Origin: an uncultured Bacillota bacterium
GTDB lineage: Bacteria > Bacillota > Clostridia > Christensenellales > QAND01
Reading direction: 5' to 3'
Assembly (NCBI GenBank): GCA_905188085.1
Contig: CAJJKN010000001.1
Span: 368,045 to 432,044 of the forward strand
Length of the DNA: 64,000 nucleotides
Shown: positions 1 to 9,118 of the stretch, one piece after another
Position numbering within the stretch: the stretch's first letter is position 1
Layout: every line of letters begins with the position of its first letter
Program-made: the position numbers and the translations under genes
The notes under the pieces: generated by a model
Told to the model about the DNA's origin: nothing
Database searches by the model: none
What the model saw: the letters and a program-made list of their open reading frames with translations, nothing else

Positions 1-1587
1 ATTTGCGACAGAGACCGCGAAATCGAAGCGTTTGAGCCGCAGGAATATTGGACGCTGTCCGCCCGGTTTTCCGAGGAAAAGCAGGGGCAAAAGTTTGAAG
101 CCAAGCTGGAAAAGATAAACCGCAAAAAAGCCGAACTGAAAGACAAGGTGCAGGCGGAAACCGTGCAGGAGGATGTGTGCGGCTATGAATATAAGGTAAA
201 GAGCGTAAAAAAGGGCAAGCGTACCAGAAAAGCCCCGGCGCCGTTTACCACCAGCACATTGCAGCAGGAATCTTCCCGCAAACTGGGCTACAGCCCTTCC
301 AACACCATGCGCTTGGCGCAGCAGCTGTATGAAGGGATAGATTTGGAAGGCCAGGGCGCCGTGGGTTTGGTGACATATATCCGTACGGACAGCGTGCGCA
401 TTGCGGCAGAGGCCGTATCCCAGGCGCGCGAATATATCGAAAAGACGTTTGGCCCGCAGTATTTGCCGGAAAAGCCGAACTTTTACAGAAACAGAAACCG
501 TTCGCAAGACGCGCATGAGGCCATCCGCCCGACGTCTTTATACCGCACACCGAAAAGCATGAAAGGCAGCCTGGACGCACAGCAATACAGGCTGTATGAA
601 CTGATTTACAACCGCTTTGTGGCCAGCCAGATGGCGGGCGAGGTGTCCGATACGCTGACGGCGGACATTGAAGGCGGGCCGTATACGTTTAGAACCACGG
701 GCAGCATTGTGCGCTTTGACGGATACCGCGTATTGTATGTGGAAGGCAAAGACGAAAAGGAAGAAGAGGGCGCAAGCCAGCTGCCGGAACTGGAGGAAGG
801 CGTGGACTGCACACTGGAAAAGGCGGAAGGCAAACAGCACTTTACCCAGCCGCCGGCCAGGTTTAGCGAAGCGACGCTGGTAAAAGCGCTGGAAGAGCAG
901 GGCATCGGCCGGCCGAGCACCTACGCTACCATCATCTCTACCATCATAGACCGCGAATATATCGAGCGCGAGGGGCGCCAGCTTCGGGCAACGCAGCTGG
1001 GCTTTATCGTCAACGATTTTATGAAGAAAAATTTCCCGCAGATTGTGGATACCAAGTTTACCGCCGAGATGGAAACCAAGCTGGACGAGGTGGAAGAAGG
1101 GCAGGACGATTGGCAAAAGATGCTGGGCGATTTTTATACGCCGTTTGCCGAGACGCTGGAAAAGGCCACAAACACCGAGCGGGTGAAAATGCCGGAGGAA
1201 GTGACGGACATTCCCTGCGAAAAATGCGGGGCGATGATGGTGGTGAAAAGCGGACGCTACGGCAAATTTTTGGCCTGCCCGAACTACCCGGAATGCAAAA
1301 ATACAAAGCCGCTGATTGAGGACATCGGCGTGCCGTGCCCGAAGTGCGGGAAAAAAGTGGTGAAGAAAAAATCCAAACGGGGCAAGGTGTTTTTTGGCTG
1401 TGAAGGATATCCGGAATGCGATTTTGTATCGTGGGATCAGCCGGTATTGGATAAATGCGAGGTTTGCGGCGGCGATATGGTGCTGAAATTCGGCAGAAAC
1501 AGGGTGCCGTATCATCAATGCACAAACCCGGAATGCAAACACAGGCAATATACCAAAAAGGAAAAGAAAAAAGATGAGACAACCTGA
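1..1587 (+). CDS. topA: DNA topoisomerase I, 5' end cut by the window
   Basis: Type IA topoisomerase that relaxes negative supercoils through a 5'-phosphotyrosine intermediate. The open frame runs from base 1 without a stop, so the TOPRIM N-terminus lies outside the window; 528 residues are visible. The active-site motif TYIRTDS (Tyr codon at 376-378) is present, followed by the conserved RPTS (DAHEAIRPTS) and GIGRPSTYA blocks. Three C4 zinc ribbons close the protein (CEKCG...CPNYPEC, CPKCG...CEGYPEC, CEVCGG...CTNPEC), as in Firmicutes TopA. The stop overlaps the start of trmFO by 14 bases, so the two are translationally coupled. Identification is firm; only the 5' boundary is unknown. Confidence 0.97.
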   Translation: MCDRDREIEAFEPQEYWTLSARFSEEKQGQKFEAKLEKINRKKAELKDKVQAETVQEDVCGYEYKVKSVKKGKRTRKAPAPFTTSTLQQESSRKLGYSPSNTMRLAQQLYEGIDLEGQGAVGLVTYIRTDSVRIAAEAVSQAREYIEKTFGPQYLPEKPNFYRNRNRSQDAHEAIRPTSLYRTPKSMKGSLDAQQYRLYELIYNRFVASQMAGEVSDTLTADIEGGPYTFRTTGSIVRFDGYRVLYVEGKDEKEEEGASQLPELEEGVDCTLEKAEGKQHFTQPPARFSEATLVKALEEQGIGRPSTYATIISTIIDREYIEREGRQLRATQLGFIVNDFMKKNFPQIVDTKFTAEMETKLDEVEEGQDDWQKMLGDFYTPFAETLEKATNTERVKMPEEVTDIPCEKCGAMMVVKSGRYGKFLACPNYPECKNTKPLIEDIGVPCPKCGKKVVKKKSKRGKVFFGCEGYPECDFVSWDQPVLDKCEVCGGDMVLKFGRNRVPYHQCTNPECKHRQYTKKEKKKDETT

Positions 1588-2881
1588 CGCCATTGTTATC
1601 GGCGGCGGGCTGGCGGGGTGCGAGGCGGCCTGGCAGCTGGCAAACCGGGGCAAGACGGTGGAACTGTGGGAAATGAAACCGCTGTGTTTTTCGCCGGCGC
1701 ATAAAAATAAAGATTTGGCGGAGCTGGTTTGCAGCAATTCGCTCAAAGCAAAAAAAGAGGACAGCGCCTCCGGCATATTAAAGCGGGAGATGCGCGCGCT
1801 GGGTTCGCTGCTGTTGGAATGCGCAGAACAAACGGCGGTGCCGGCCGGCGGGGCGCTGGCGGTGGACCGCGGGAAATTTGCGCAGCTTGCCACGGAGAAA
1901 ATAGAAAGCCACCCCAACATAAAAAGAATGGCAAAGCGGGCAGAGCGCTTGCCGGAGCACCCGTGTGTGATTGTGGCAACGGGGCCGTTGACAGACGGGC
2001 CGCTGGCAGAGCAGATTCAACAGCTGTGCGGGGCGCCGCTGTCGTTTTACGATGCGGCAGCGCCGATTGTTTCGCTGGAAAGCTTGGATTTATCCCGGGC
2101 GTTTTATGCCGGGCGCTATGACCAGCCGGACGATTATTTGAACTGCCCGATGACAAAAGACGAATACGACGCGTTTTACAATGCGCTGATGAGCGCCGAA
2201 CGCGCGCCACTGCATGAATTTGACAAGGTGACGCATTTTGAAGGCTGTATGCCGATCGAGGCTATTGCGGCAAGGGGCTACCAGACGCCGCTGTTTGGAC
2301 CGATGAGCCCCAAAGGCCTGACAGACCCCGCTACCGGCCGATGGCCGTATGCGGCCGTGCAGCTGCGCAGAGAGGACAAGGCCGGCACGATGTTTAACCT
2401 GGTCGGCTTTCAGACGAATTTGAAATTCGGGGAGCAAAAGCGGGTCTTTGGCATGATCCCGGCGCTGAAAAACGCGGAATATCTGCGTTACGGCGTGATG
2501 CACAGAAATACCTACCTGCCCAAGCAGACGCTGGATTTTCATCTGGCGCTGAAGCAAAACCCGGCGGTGTGCTTTGCCGGGCAGATTACCGGCGTGGAAG
2601 GATATGTGGAATCCATGGCGATGGGGCTGTGGGCCGGGCTGTGTTGCGGGATGAAACTGGAAGGGAAACAGCCGCCCGTTTTGCCGAACGATACGGCCAT
2701 GGGGGCGCTGCTGGCGTATGTCAGCGGGTATGACGGCAAAGATTTTCAGCCCATGAATATGAATTTTGGGCTGATGGCCCCGATGGAAACAAAGAGAATG
2801 CCCAAAGCGGAAAAGCAGAAGCTGAGAAGCCGTTGGGCCAAGGAGCAATTTGAAAAGGCGATGTTTGACAGCCAACGATGA
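1574..2881 (+). CDS. trmFO: Methylenetetrahydrofolate-tRNA-(uracil-54-C5)-methyltransferase TrmFO
   Basis: Folate- and FAD-dependent enzyme making ribothymidine at position 54 of tRNA. The 435-residue length is normal for the family. The N-terminus carries the FAD-binding GGGLAGCEAA motif (residues 10-19), and the C-terminal half has the conserved GQITGVEGYVESMAMGL segment of the Gid/TrmFO family. It begins inside topA and is followed 12 bases later by hslV, behind a strong AAGGAGG. In Bacillus the order is topA-trmFO-codV(xerC)-hslV-hslU-codY; here xerC is missing between trmFO and hslV. Confidence 0.96.
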   Translation: MRQPDAIVIGGGLAGCEAAWQLANRGKTVELWEMKPLCFSPAHKNKDLAELVCSNSLKAKKEDSASGILKREMRALGSLLLECAEQTAVPAGGALAVDRGKFAQLATEKIESHPNIKRMAKRAERLPEHPCVIVATGPLTDGPLAEQIQQLCGAPLSFYDAAAPIVSLESLDLSRAFYAGRYDQPDDYLNCPMTKDEYDAFYNALMSAERAPLHEFDKVTHFEGCMPIEAIAARGYQTPLFGPMSPKGLTDPATGRWPYAAVQLRREDKAGTMFNLVGFQTNLKFGEQKRVFGMIPALKNAEYLRYGVMHRNTYLPKQTLDFHLALKQNPAVCFAGQITGVEGYVESMAMGLWAGLCCGMKLEGKQPPVLPNDTAMGALLAYVSGYDGKDFQPMNMNFGLMAPMETKRMPKAEKQKLRSRWAKEQFEKAMFDSQR

Positions 2882-2893
2882 AGGAGGCAAACT

Positions 2894-3427
2894 ATGGATT
2901 TACACGGAACCACAATTGTGGGCGTAAAAAGAGACGGCAAATGCGCCGTGGCCGGCGACGGACAGGTGACGCTGGGTGAAAAGACGGTGATGAAAGGCAC
3001 GGCGAAAAAGGTGCGGCGGATTTATCATGATAAGGTGATCATCGGCTTTGCCGGCGGCGTGGCGGATGCGTTTGCGCTGACGGAAAAATTTGAAGCAAAG
3101 CTGGAGCAATTCAGCGGCAGTTTGATGCGCTCCGCCATCGAATTGGCGCGGGACTGGCGCGGCGATAAGGCCACGAGAAATTTGGAAGCGATGCTGATTT
3201 GCACAGACGGCACGGACCTTTTGGTGGTGTCCGGCACGGGCGAAGTGATCGACGCGGACGACGGCGTGATCGCCATCGGCTCCGGCGGCAACTTTGCGCT
3301 GGCCGCAGCGCGTGCGCTGATTCAAAATACAGACCTTCCGGCCAAGGATATTGCGCGCAAAGCGATTGAAATTGCCGGCGAGATTTGCATTTTCACCAAC
3401 GATCATATTACCGTAGAGGAGGCGTAA
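2894..3427 (+). CDS. hslV: HslV (ClpQ), ATP-dependent protease proteolytic subunit
   Basis: Threonine protease of the HslUV two-component cytoplasmic proteasome-like complex. At 177 residues it has the normal length. The start sits behind AAGGAGG (2881-2887). A five-residue propeptide (MDLHG) precedes the TTIV segment that supplies the N-terminal nucleophile Thr, and the GDGQVT and GFAGGVADAF blocks of the family follow. It is placed directly before its ATPase partner hslU (start 3430, three bases after the stop codon region), so the two are surely co-expressed. Confidence 0.96.
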   Translation: MDLHGTTIVGVKRDGKCAVAGDGQVTLGEKTVMKGTAKKVRRIYHDKVIIGFAGGVADAFALTEKFEAKLEQFSGSLMRSAIELARDWRGDKATRNLEAMLICTDGTDLLVVSGTGEVIDADDGVIAIGSGGNFALAAARALIQNTDLPAKDIARKAIEIAGEICIFTNDHITVEEA

Positions 3428-3429
3428 CC

Positions 3430-4821
3430 ATGGCAGAACTGACGCCCAGACAAACCGTAGAAGAACTGGATAAATATATCATCGGCCAGGCGGGAGCCAA
3501 GCGCGCTGTGGCCATTGCGCTGAGAAACCGCTATCGCAGAAGCCTTTTGCCGGAGGACGTGGCAGAGGAGATTATGCCGAAAAACATCATGATGATGGGC
3601 CCCACCGGCGTGGGTAAAACCGAGATCGCGCGCCGGCTGGCAAAGCTGGTGAAAGCGCCGTTTGTAAAGGTGGAGGCCACGAAGTTTACCGAAGTGGGGT
3701 ATGTGGGGCGCGATGTGGAATCCATCGTGCGCGATCTGGTGGAAGCTTCGATTCATATGGTGCGGGAAGAGCGCATCAACAACGTTTCGGAAAAGGCAAA
3801 AGAGGCGGCCAGAGAACGGCTGATTGATCTTTTGATGCCCAAAGAGGACAAGCCGGAGGAAAAGGCAAAGCCGCAATATCCGTTTGCGGCGCTGTTTGGC
3901 CCCACAACCACCACCGAACCTGCCAAAACCGAGACGCCGGAAGAGATTTCCGTGAGGGAATCTACCCGCCATGCCATAGAAATGCAATTGGATGCGGGAC
4001 TTTTGGAAGATCAGATGGTAGAATTGGAAGTAGAGGATAAGCCGAACATGGATCTTTCCCAGGCCGGGGTGGACATTAACCTGGGCGAAATTATGGGCGG
4101 CATGATGCCGAAAAAGACCAAGATCCGCAAGCTGACGGTAAACGAAGCGCGCCGCGTGTTGGAACAGGAAGAGGGCGATAAGCTCATCGACCGCGAGGAC
4201 ATCAACGGCGAAGCGCTCAAGCGTGCAGAATCCGAAGGGATTATCTTCCTGGATGAAATTGATAAAATCGCCGGCCGGCAAACCGCGGGCGGCGGCGGGC
4301 CGGATGTTTCCCGCGAAGGCGTGCAGCGCGATATTCTGCCCATTGTGGAGGGCAGCACGGTAAACACCAAATACGGCCCGGTGAAAACCGATCATATGCT
4401 GTTTATCGCGGCGGGCGCGTTTCATGTGGCCAAAGTGGAGGATTTGATCCCGGAATTGCAGGGGCGTTTCCCCATTCGCGTGACGCTGGATTCTTTGACG
4501 GTGGAGGATTTCAAGCGTATTCTGGTGGAACCGGAAAACGCGCTGACAAAACAATATGCCGCGCTGATCGGCACCGAGGGCGTAAAGCTTGTGTTTACCG
4601 AGGACGGCGTGGAAGCGTTGGCCACGTTTGCCTATGAGGCCAACGAAAATGCAGAAAACTTGGGCGCCAGACGCCTGCATGGCATTTTGGAACAGCTGTT
4701 AGAGGAGGTTTCCTTTGAAGCGGACAGCATGCAGGGTGAAGTTGTCATTGACCGGGCGTATGTCAATGCGCGACTCAAACACCATATGGATTTGGCGGCG
4801 CTGAAGAAATATATCTTATAA
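3430..4821 (+). CDS. hslU: HslU (ClpY), ATPase subunit of the HslUV protease
   Basis: AAA+ unfoldase that feeds substrates to HslV. It has 463 residues. Walker A GPTGVGKT is at residues 57-64 and Walker B IIFLDEIDK near residue 275. The I-domain insertion lies between them (about residues 110-235), and the C-terminal sensor-2 GARRLH motif is present. The ATG at 3430 is preferred because it starts the conserved MAELTPRQTVEELDKYIIGQ region and follows the GTAGAGGAGGCG ribosome-binding stretch. No codY follows, unlike in Bacillus. Confidence 0.97.
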   Translation: MAELTPRQTVEELDKYIIGQAGAKRAVAIALRNRYRRSLLPEDVAEEIMPKNIMMMGPTGVGKTEIARRLAKLVKAPFVKVEATKFTEVGYVGRDVESIVRDLVEASIHMVREERINNVSEKAKEAARERLIDLLMPKEDKPEEKAKPQYPFAALFGPTTTTEPAKTETPEEISVRESTRHAIEMQLDAGLLEDQMVELEVEDKPNMDLSQAGVDINLGEIMGGMMPKKTKIRKLTVNEARRVLEQEEGDKLIDREDINGEALKRAESEGIIFLDEIDKIAGRQTAGGGGPDVSREGVQRDILPIVEGSTVNTKYGPVKTDHMLFIAAGAFHVAKVEDLIPELQGRFPIRVTLDSLTVEDFKRILVEPENALTKQYAALIGTEGVKLVFTEDGVEALATFAYEANENAENLGARRLHGILEQLLEEVSFEADSMQGEVVIDRAYVNARLKHHMDLAALKKYIL

Positions 4822-4841
4822 GATGAAAAGAGAGGAAGCAC

Positions 4842-6713
4842 TTGGAAGAGAAAAGGAAAATAACGCCTAGGCGCAAAACGCGGAAACCCGCGAATTTAAG
4901 CGCCGAAGCGGCCCGGGCTACGACGAGCGAGAGGGCCGCAAGGGGCTCTGCAAAACCTGCGCCCCGCAAAAGAGCCGCCGCACCGGCCGCGGCGCAAACC
5001 GGCCGGAAAAAGACCAACGAAAAACAGCCGACGGTACGTATCATCCCGCTGGGAGGCATCGGCGAAGTTGGCAAAAACATGACGGTGATCGAATACGAAA
5101 ACGACATCATCGTGGTGGACTGCGGGATGACCTTCCCGCAATCCGACATGCTGGGCATTGATTATGTGATCCCGGATGCGACGTATCTGCAAAACAACAA
5201 GGAGAAGATCCGCGGGTTTGTCTTTACCCACGGGCATGAGGACCACATCGGCGCCACGCCGTTTATCTTGAGAGACTTTAAAAACGTGCCGATCTACGGC
5301 GGGCGGTTGACCCTGGCGTTGATTGCACATAAAATGGAAGAGCACCGGATTAAAGGCATTCAGGCAAACGTGATTAAACCGGGGAGCAAAGTGAAGCTCG
5401 GCTGTTTTACCGTTACGTTTTTGAAGGTGAGCCATTCCATTGCAGACGCCTATGCGCTGGCGATTGAAACACCGGTGGGGCTGGTTTTGCATACGGGTGA
5501 TTTCAAAATCGACTATACGCCGTTGGATGGCGAAATGATGGACCTGGCGGCCTTTGCCAACCTGGGGCGAAAAGGCGTGCAGCTTTTGATGAGCGAAAGC
5601 ACAAACTCCGAACGCCCGGGCTACACGATGAGCGAGCAGCGCGTGGCCAAAAGCTTTGATGATTTATTCGGCCAGGCAACGGGGCGCATTTTTGTGGCCA
5701 CGTTTGCAAGCAACGTCAGCCGCATTCAGCAGATTATAAAAATTGCGGAGCGGCGGGGCAAAAAGGTATATATGGCGGGGCGCAGCCTGGAGCGCATTAC
5801 GGAAATTGCCACGGAGATCGGCTACTTAAAAATGCGCAAGGGCACGCTGCTCAACGATAAGCAGCTGGATTTTATTGAGCCGGATCAGGTGGTGATCATC
5901 ACCACCGGCAGCCAGGGCGAGCCGCTGAGCGGGCTGGTTCGCATTTCCAACGACGAACACCGCACCATTTCCATCCGCCCGGACGACATGGTGATTTTAT
6001 CCAGCTCGCCGATTCCGGGGAATGAAAAAGCGGTGACAAACATGATAGACCGCTTGATTCAAAAGGGCGTGAAGGTGGTAAACGACCGCACGAGCGAAGT
6101 GCACGTTTCCGGCCATGCCTGCCAGGAAGAACAAAAGCTGATGATGGCGCTGACAAAGCCGAAATTCTTCATGCCGATTCACGGGGAATTTCATCATCTG
6201 CGCCAGCATGCCCTAACGGCCGAAGAGCAGGGCATTTTGCCGGAGCATATGGTAATTCCGCAGATTGGCCGTGTGATAGAATTGACGAAAAACGGCATTG
6301 CCCCGGGCGAAGAGGTGCCGGGCGGCGCTGTGTTTGTGGACGGCAGCGGCGTTGGCGATATTGGCAACGTGGTGTTGCGCGACCGTAAGATGCTCAGCGA
6401 GGACGGGCTGTTTATCGTAACATTGGCGGTGGACGAGGTGACGGGCGCGCTGATTTCCGGGCCGGAACTGATTTCCCGCGGGTTTGTGTATGTGCGGGAA
6501 AGCGAGGCGCTGTTGGTAAAGGCGCGCACGATTGTGATCAACACCGTGCGCGAACTGGAAAACAAGCGCACGCCGGGCGACTATACCACGCTGAAAAACA
6601 GCATACGCAGCAACGTACGCAACTTTTTATATCAGCAGACAAAGCGCAGCCCGATGATTTTGCCCATCATTTTGGATATACACCGGGAGGAAACAGAACA
6701 TGCAAAACTATGA
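4842..6713 (+). CDS. rnj: Ribonuclease J
   Basis: Metallo-beta-lactamase/beta-CASP ribonuclease (5'-3' exo- and endonuclease) central to RNA decay in Firmicutes. The 623-residue protein has the metal motif HGHEDHIG (from about residue 131) and the beta-CASP and C-terminal regions. A basic, Ala/Arg/Lys-rich N-terminal extension of about 60 residues precedes the catalytic domain. The start must be TTG (4842), just after GAGAGGAAG; the first in-frame ATG is far downstream, inside the conserved domain. The last 14 bases overlap the next gene. J1 versus J2 cannot be decided from sequence alone. Confidence 0.93.
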   Translation: MEEKRKITPRRKTRKPANLSAEAARATTSERAARGSAKPAPRKRAAAPAAAQTGRKKTNEKQPTVRIIPLGGIGEVGKNMTVIEYENDIIVVDCGMTFPQSDMLGIDYVIPDATYLQNNKEKIRGFVFTHGHEDHIGATPFILRDFKNVPIYGGRLTLALIAHKMEEHRIKGIQANVIKPGSKVKLGCFTVTFLKVSHSIADAYALAIETPVGLVLHTGDFKIDYTPLDGEMMDLAAFANLGRKGVQLLMSESTNSERPGYTMSEQRVAKSFDDLFGQATGRIFVATFASNVSRIQQIIKIAERRGKKVYMAGRSLERITEIATEIGYLKMRKGTLLNDKQLDFIEPDQVVIITTGSQGEPLSGLVRISNDEHRTISIRPDDMVILSSSPIPGNEKAVTNMIDRLIQKGVKVVNDRTSEVHVSGHACQEEQKLMMALTKPKFFMPIHGEFHHLRQHALTAEEQGILPEHMVIPQIGRVIELTKNGIAPGEEVPGGAVFVDGSGVGDIGNVVLRDRKMLSEDGLFIVTLAVDEVTGALISGPELISRGFVYVRESEALLVKARTIVINTVRELENKRTPGDYTTLKNSIRSNVRNFLYQQTKRSPMILPIILDIHREETEHAKL

Positions 6714-7044
6714 TAAGGCCTATGAACTGGCTAGGGAAATAAAGGAAAGCGAAGTGTATCAAAGCTATGTGAAGGCCAAAGAAGAGGCGTTTGCTAACGA
6801 TTTGAACAAAAACCTGTATGATAAATATACCGAACTGACACGCCAGGTGATGGGCGCTCAGATGGCAGGGCAGCCTGTGACGGACGAGATGCAGCAGCAA
6901 TATCAACAGCTGATGGGCGTTTTGTCGCTGAATACGGAGCTGACAAACTATATGTTGGCAGAGCACAGACTGACCCAGCTGATGAGCGATATCTTTAAGA
7001 TTTTGGCGGACGCCGTGCAGATGGATCTGGGGTTCGGAGCCTAA
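6700..7044 (+). CDS. YlbF/YmcA family protein
   Basis: Small helical protein of 114 residues belonging to the Com_YlbF (DUF964) family. The helical pattern and the acidic/Gln-rich middle match the family. In Bacillus, YlbF/YmcA/YaaT form the Y-complex that modulates RNase Y. Here the gene overlaps the 3' end of the RNase J gene by 14 bases, which fits a role around mRNA decay, though that functional link is inference. A GGAGG lies upstream of its ATG. Confidence 0.82.
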   Translation: MQNYDKAYELAREIKESEVYQSYVKAKEEAFANDLNKNLYDKYTELTRQVMGAQMAGQPVTDEMQQQYQQLMGVLSLNTELTNYMLAEHRLTQLMSDIFKILADAVQMDLGFGA

Positions 7045-7062
7045 GCGATACCGGGGGGCAAG

Positions 7063-8274
7063 ATGAGAAGCAAACAGACGAAAAAATCCAAAGCCAGCTA
7101 TCTTTCGCGTTTTAACACGCAGGATACCGGGCTGGGGCAAACGGAAACCCGCATGCAGATGGACGGCATTTTAAAGCGCATCAATAGGCCGACCAAGGTC
7201 TTTATGGTCAGCCTGGGCATTGTGCTTTTGCTGGGGCTGATGATGTGGGGCTTTGTGCGCATGAAATTTCTGGCGCCCGTGAACGCGGGAGACAAAAGCG
7301 TGATCGAAGTGGAGATCCCGCGCGGCAGCGGGGTAAACACGATCGGGCGGATTTTGGAGGAAAACGGCATTATCCGCAACAAAACGGCGTTTAAACTGTT
7401 TGTGGATCTATACGATAGGGGCAGCAAGCTGCGCAGCGGCACATATGAACTGTCTCCCTCGATGGAACTGATGGACGTGGTAAACAAGCTTTGCACAAAC
7501 GCCAGCACGGAAAACGTGGCCAAGCTTTTGATCAAAGAGGGCTACACGGCAGACGATATTGCAAACCTTTTGGTTTCCAAAGGCGTGATTGCCAAGGCTT
7601 CGGATTTTACAGACGCGATTAAAGATCTGTCTGCCTATACGGAAGCGTATTCATTTTTAAGCGAGCCCAACAAACGGGCCGCCAAACGGAAAAACCCGAC
7701 GGAGGGGTATCTGTTCCCGGATACGTATGAAGTGTATCGCGATGCAAAGCCGGCGGAAGTGGCGAACAAACTGTGGTATCGTTTTAGCCAGATGTATACG
7801 CCGGAATTTGAAGAGCGCGCCAAGGAACTGAACATGACGACGGACGAAGTGATCACTTTGGCGTCGCTGATTCAAAAGGAAGCGAAAAAAGCCGACTTTA
7901 AAAAGGTGTCTGCTGTGTTCCATAACCGGCTGAAAAGCGGGATGAAACTGCAAAGCTGCGCTTCGGTGCAATATGTCATCGGGGTAAAACGGCTGAATTT
8001 GACCAATGCGGATTTGGCGACCGATTCGCCGTATAACACCTATAAATACAAAGGGCTGCCGGAGGGGCCGATCTGCAACCCCGGCAAAGACGCCATTGAG
8101 GCGGCGCTGTATCCGGATGAGAGCTATTTGAAAGGATATTTGTATTTCTGCCTGGGCGATCCGGAAACGGGCGAAACGGTGTTTAGTAAAACGCTGGAAG
8201 AGCACAACGCCAACGTGGAAAAATACCGGCCGCTGTGGATTGAGGCGGATAAGAAAAACAACACGGCACAGTGA
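7063..8274 (+). CDS. mltG: Endolytic peptidoglycan transglycosylase MltG (YceG-like)
   Basis: Membrane-anchored lytic transglycosylase that cleaves nascent glycan strands. A cytoplasmic, basic N-terminus precedes one transmembrane segment (about residues 45-66), a LysM-like region and then the YceG domain. The catalytic Glu sits in LASLIQKEA (about residue 273), with the family's LPEGPICNPG block further on. The 403-residue length is normal. An intrinsic terminator follows four bases after the stop, ending the topA-to-mltG gene string. Confidence 0.94.
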   Translation: MRSKQTKKSKASYLSRFNTQDTGLGQTETRMQMDGILKRINRPTKVFMVSLGIVLLLGLMMWGFVRMKFLAPVNAGDKSVIEVEIPRGSGVNTIGRILEENGIIRNKTAFKLFVDLYDRGSKLRSGTYELSPSMELMDVVNKLCTNASTENVAKLLIKEGYTADDIANLLVSKGVIAKASDFTDAIKDLSAYTEAYSFLSEPNKRAAKRKNPTEGYLFPDTYEVYRDAKPAEVANKLWYRFSQMYTPEFEERAKELNMTTDEVITLASLIQKEAKKADFKKVSAVFHNRLKSGMKLQSCASVQYVIGVKRLNLTNADLATDSPYNTYKYKGLPEGPICNPGKDAIEAALYPDESYLKGYLYFCLGDPETGETVFSKTLEEHNANVEKYRPLWIEADKKNNTAQ

Positions 8275-8275
8275 A

Positions 8276-8302
8276 AAAAGAGGGCCAAGCGCCCTCTTTT
8301 GT
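8276..8302 (+). terminator. Intrinsic terminator after mltG
   Basis: GAGGGC (8280-8285) pairs with GCCCTC (8291-8296) around a five-base loop and is followed by TTTTGTTTT. It begins just after the mltG stop. Confidence 0.9.
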
Positions 8303-9038
8303 TTTGCATAAAAACGGGAGAAAGCGCGGGCGGCGTTTTCCGTTGGGAAAACCAAACCGGGCATAGCAAACGGCGCAAACAGGACAGGGCGTAAGAACAA
8401 GGCAAAAAGAGTGCAAGCGGACAAGAGAAAACGCGCAAAGGGTTTGCTTCGGAGAAGGGAAAAGGGCGTTGGTGTAAAGAGAGGGGGAAGGATGAGCGGC
8501 GGTGTAATTTATGCGGGAGAAAAACAAGATTTGCATAGAAGAACAGGCGAGAACAGAGCAGATAAGGGGGATATAAAAGGAGAAAGGGAATCCTTGTAAA
8601 AGAGATAACAGGAAGGAGGCCGGGGCGCGGTTTACAAACAAAGGCAGACGAACAGGGCGCCTTGGGAGAGGGTGTGCTCGGGAAAACGCAAAAAGGGAAA
8701 ACAGGCATGGGGCTGATTGAAACAGACGAAAAAGAGCGAGCAGGAACGGAGAAAGCGCGAAAACGAGCACGAAGAGTGCCGGGGAAAGCATGAAAGGGGC
8801 ATCGATAGAGAAAACGGCTTTTTGGATAAGCGGAACGTTTAACAGCGCAAAAGCGGGCGTGGAGAAGGCGGAGAAAAGCATGGCGGAGTAAAATCTAGAG
8901 AGCGGCTTGGCCTATAAGCAGAACGCTGCATGAAAACCGCGGAAAGCGCATTTTGGCAAGGCAAAAGCGGGGAGAACAAACAAGGAAGGAGAGGAAAAAG
9001 AGGGAACAAGAAAAAACAATGTAGTATAGGAAACAAAA
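8303..9038 (+). other. Purine-rich spacer without a supportable gene
   Basis: About 740 bases between the mltG terminator and the next promoter. The + strand is heavily G/A-rich. Short open frames exist (for example 8411-8599 on + and several Pro/Leu/Phe/Ser-rich frames on -), but none has a convincing ribosome-binding site plus recognisable protein. I see no transposase, RNA gene or inverted-repeat boundary. Confidence 0.6.
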
Positions 9039-9067
9039 TTGCACTTTACCGGCTGCTATGATAAGAT
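9039..9067 (+). promoter_or_regulatory. Predicted sigma-A promoter for the glycosyltransferase gene
   Basis: TTGCAC (9039-9044), a 17-base spacer and TAAGAT (9062-9067) lie about 50 bases upstream of the start codon. Confidence 0.5.
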
Positions 9068-9118
9068 GTGTGTACGTGTAAAAAAGCAATTATCGAAAGA
9101 AACGGAGTGGATTTCTTT

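Noticed and set aside
8411..8599. Small + strand frame of 62 codons
   Set aside because: No ribosome site, Lys/Arg/Gly-rich composition as expected from purine-rich DNA.
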